Part shown: positions 24,435-24,837 of the stretch, piece after piece
Layout of the letters: every line of letters starts with the position of its first letter
Position numbering within the stretch: the first letter of the stretch is position 1
Assembly (NCBI GenBank): GCA_046705265.1
Contig: JBJKQL010000041.1
Location: 1-24,837, forward strand
DNA length: 24,837 nt
Origin: JAJYTL01 sp046705265
Lineage (GTDB): Bacteria; Pseudomonadota; Alphaproteobacteria; Ferrovibrionales; Ferrovibrionaceae
Reading direction: 5' to 3'
The notes under the pieces: model-generated
Told to the model about the DNA's origin: nothing
The model's database searches: none
The model's input: the letters and a program-made list of their open reading frames with translations, nothing else
Translations under genes and position numbers: made by a program

Positions 24435-24553
24435 GGGATACGGGCTCTACGGCACCAGGCTGCTCCCAGTCGCCGTTAGCCGCACCCGGAAAAGTCAGCC
24501 CTGTTTTGATCAGGCGAGGATCGATAGCGCCCCGGCACCTGCGTTCGAAACCC

Positions 24554-24595
24554 AAAAATGCGGGAAAACCGCGGTTGCGCCGCGGCTTTCCCGCA
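24554..24595 (-). terminator. Strong intrinsic terminator for the gene at the right edge
   Basis: TGCGGGAAAACCGCGG (24559-24574) and CCGCGGCTTTCCCGCA (24580-24595) form a 16-bp stem with one mismatch and a 5-base loop. On the minus strand it is followed by TTTTT (complement of 24554-24558). It lies about 80 bp beyond the stop at 24674. Confidence 0.8.
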
Positions 24596-24673
24596 GGGAC
24601 CTTTGCGAGCCAATGTGAAAATGCCCTCCCGCTTAAGGGCTTTCCCAATTCTTCACATCCGACAACCAAGTGC

Positions 24674-24837
24674 TCAAGCGGGCCGCCAGGCGGCAAGGGC
24701 TTTGAGGGCGAGGGCGAAGCCGCGGGCATCGTCGGGATCGAAGCGTGCCGCCTCGAGGGCTTCGGCGATCACGGCAGCATGCGGCAGGGGGTGGAGGCTC
24801 CGGCTCTTGAAGCGATAGAGGACCCCGGCGAGGACCA
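24674..24837 (-). CDS. Unrecognised protein, C-terminal 53 residues
   Basis: A minus-strand frame is open from the window edge to a TGA at 24674-24676. The visible tail reads VLYRFKSRSLHPLPHAAVIA, then EALEAARFDPDDARGFALAL and ends in KALAAWRPA. It is Ala/Leu-rich and probably helical. Codon use is normal for the window, and a strong terminator follows, so it is likely the end of a real gene. No family is recognised. Confidence 0.6.
   Translation of the reverse strand, partial: VLAGVLYRFKSRSLHPLPHAAVIAEALEAARFDPDDARGFALALKALAAWRPA

Noticed and set aside
1..24837. CRISPR array, tRNA or rRNA genes
   Set aside because: No regularly spaced repeats and no cloverleaf or rRNA-like sequence were seen on reading both strands.

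Overview
The window looks like chromosomal DNA from a high-GC alphaproteobacterium, most likely one of the Hyphomicrobiales (Rhizobiales). This rests on codon usage, the mix of insertion sequences (IS66, IS110, IS3, IS256) and the protein types (NnrS, DUF4168, ECF sigma factor, molybdenum hydroxylase, NodC/hyaluronan-synthase-like glycosyltransferase). The genus cannot be set from sequence alone. No tRNA, rRNA or CRISPR array was seen.

Layout. Bases 1-976 are the tnpA/tnpB end of an IS66 element that runs off the left edge. Its terminus lies 14 bp past the stop of a secreted two-FecR-domain protein (990-2159, minus). Upstream of fecR are a promoter with a perfect 10-bp-arm palindrome and a decayed IS3 orfB (about 2306-2800). 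A short-chain reductase gene (3060-4094, minus) has a MerR-type promoter and is flanked by two diverged direct repeats. An IS110 remnant (4546-4915) and nnrS (5044-6279, minus) follow. The gap beside nnrS holds a possible decayed Rrf2/NsrR-like regulator and an in-frame junction of IS3 and IS256 debris. Then come an alpha-glucan phosphorylase (7002-9527, minus) and a broken cytochrome c gene (9956-10200, minus) in an otherwise empty kilobase. Next are a SHOCT-domain membrane protein and a Tyr-rich lipoprotein (10544-11243, plus), a processive family-2 glycosyltransferase (11777-13165, minus), another empty kilobase, an MFS transporter (14214-15578, plus), a GlcG/HbpS-like protein and a DinB-like protein.

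The right-hand third has two coherent modules. The first is an ECF sigma factor with its membrane anti-sigma protein (17591-19046, plus), divergent from a secreted DUF4168 protein (16996-17391, minus). Both directions carry an ECF-type promoter of the same form (GGAAC..., 16-bp spacer, GTCT), which suggests autoregulation and DUF4168 as a regulon member. The second is a tightly overlapping minus-strand operon for a three-subunit molybdenum hydroxylase of the xanthine dehydrogenase family (large, medium, small; 19981-23728) followed by an enol-lactonase-like alpha/beta hydrolase. The window ends with a truncated, frameshifted cysN fragment, a strong minus-strand terminator and the tail of an unrecognised gene.

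The main theme is gene decay and insertion-sequence scars between intact metabolic and envelope genes. The best leads are the paired ECF promoters, the MerR-type promoter without a MerR gene, the cytochrome c, cysN and Rrf2 remnants, and the operator-like palindrome over the fecR start site. I found no convincing wholly new multi-gene system.
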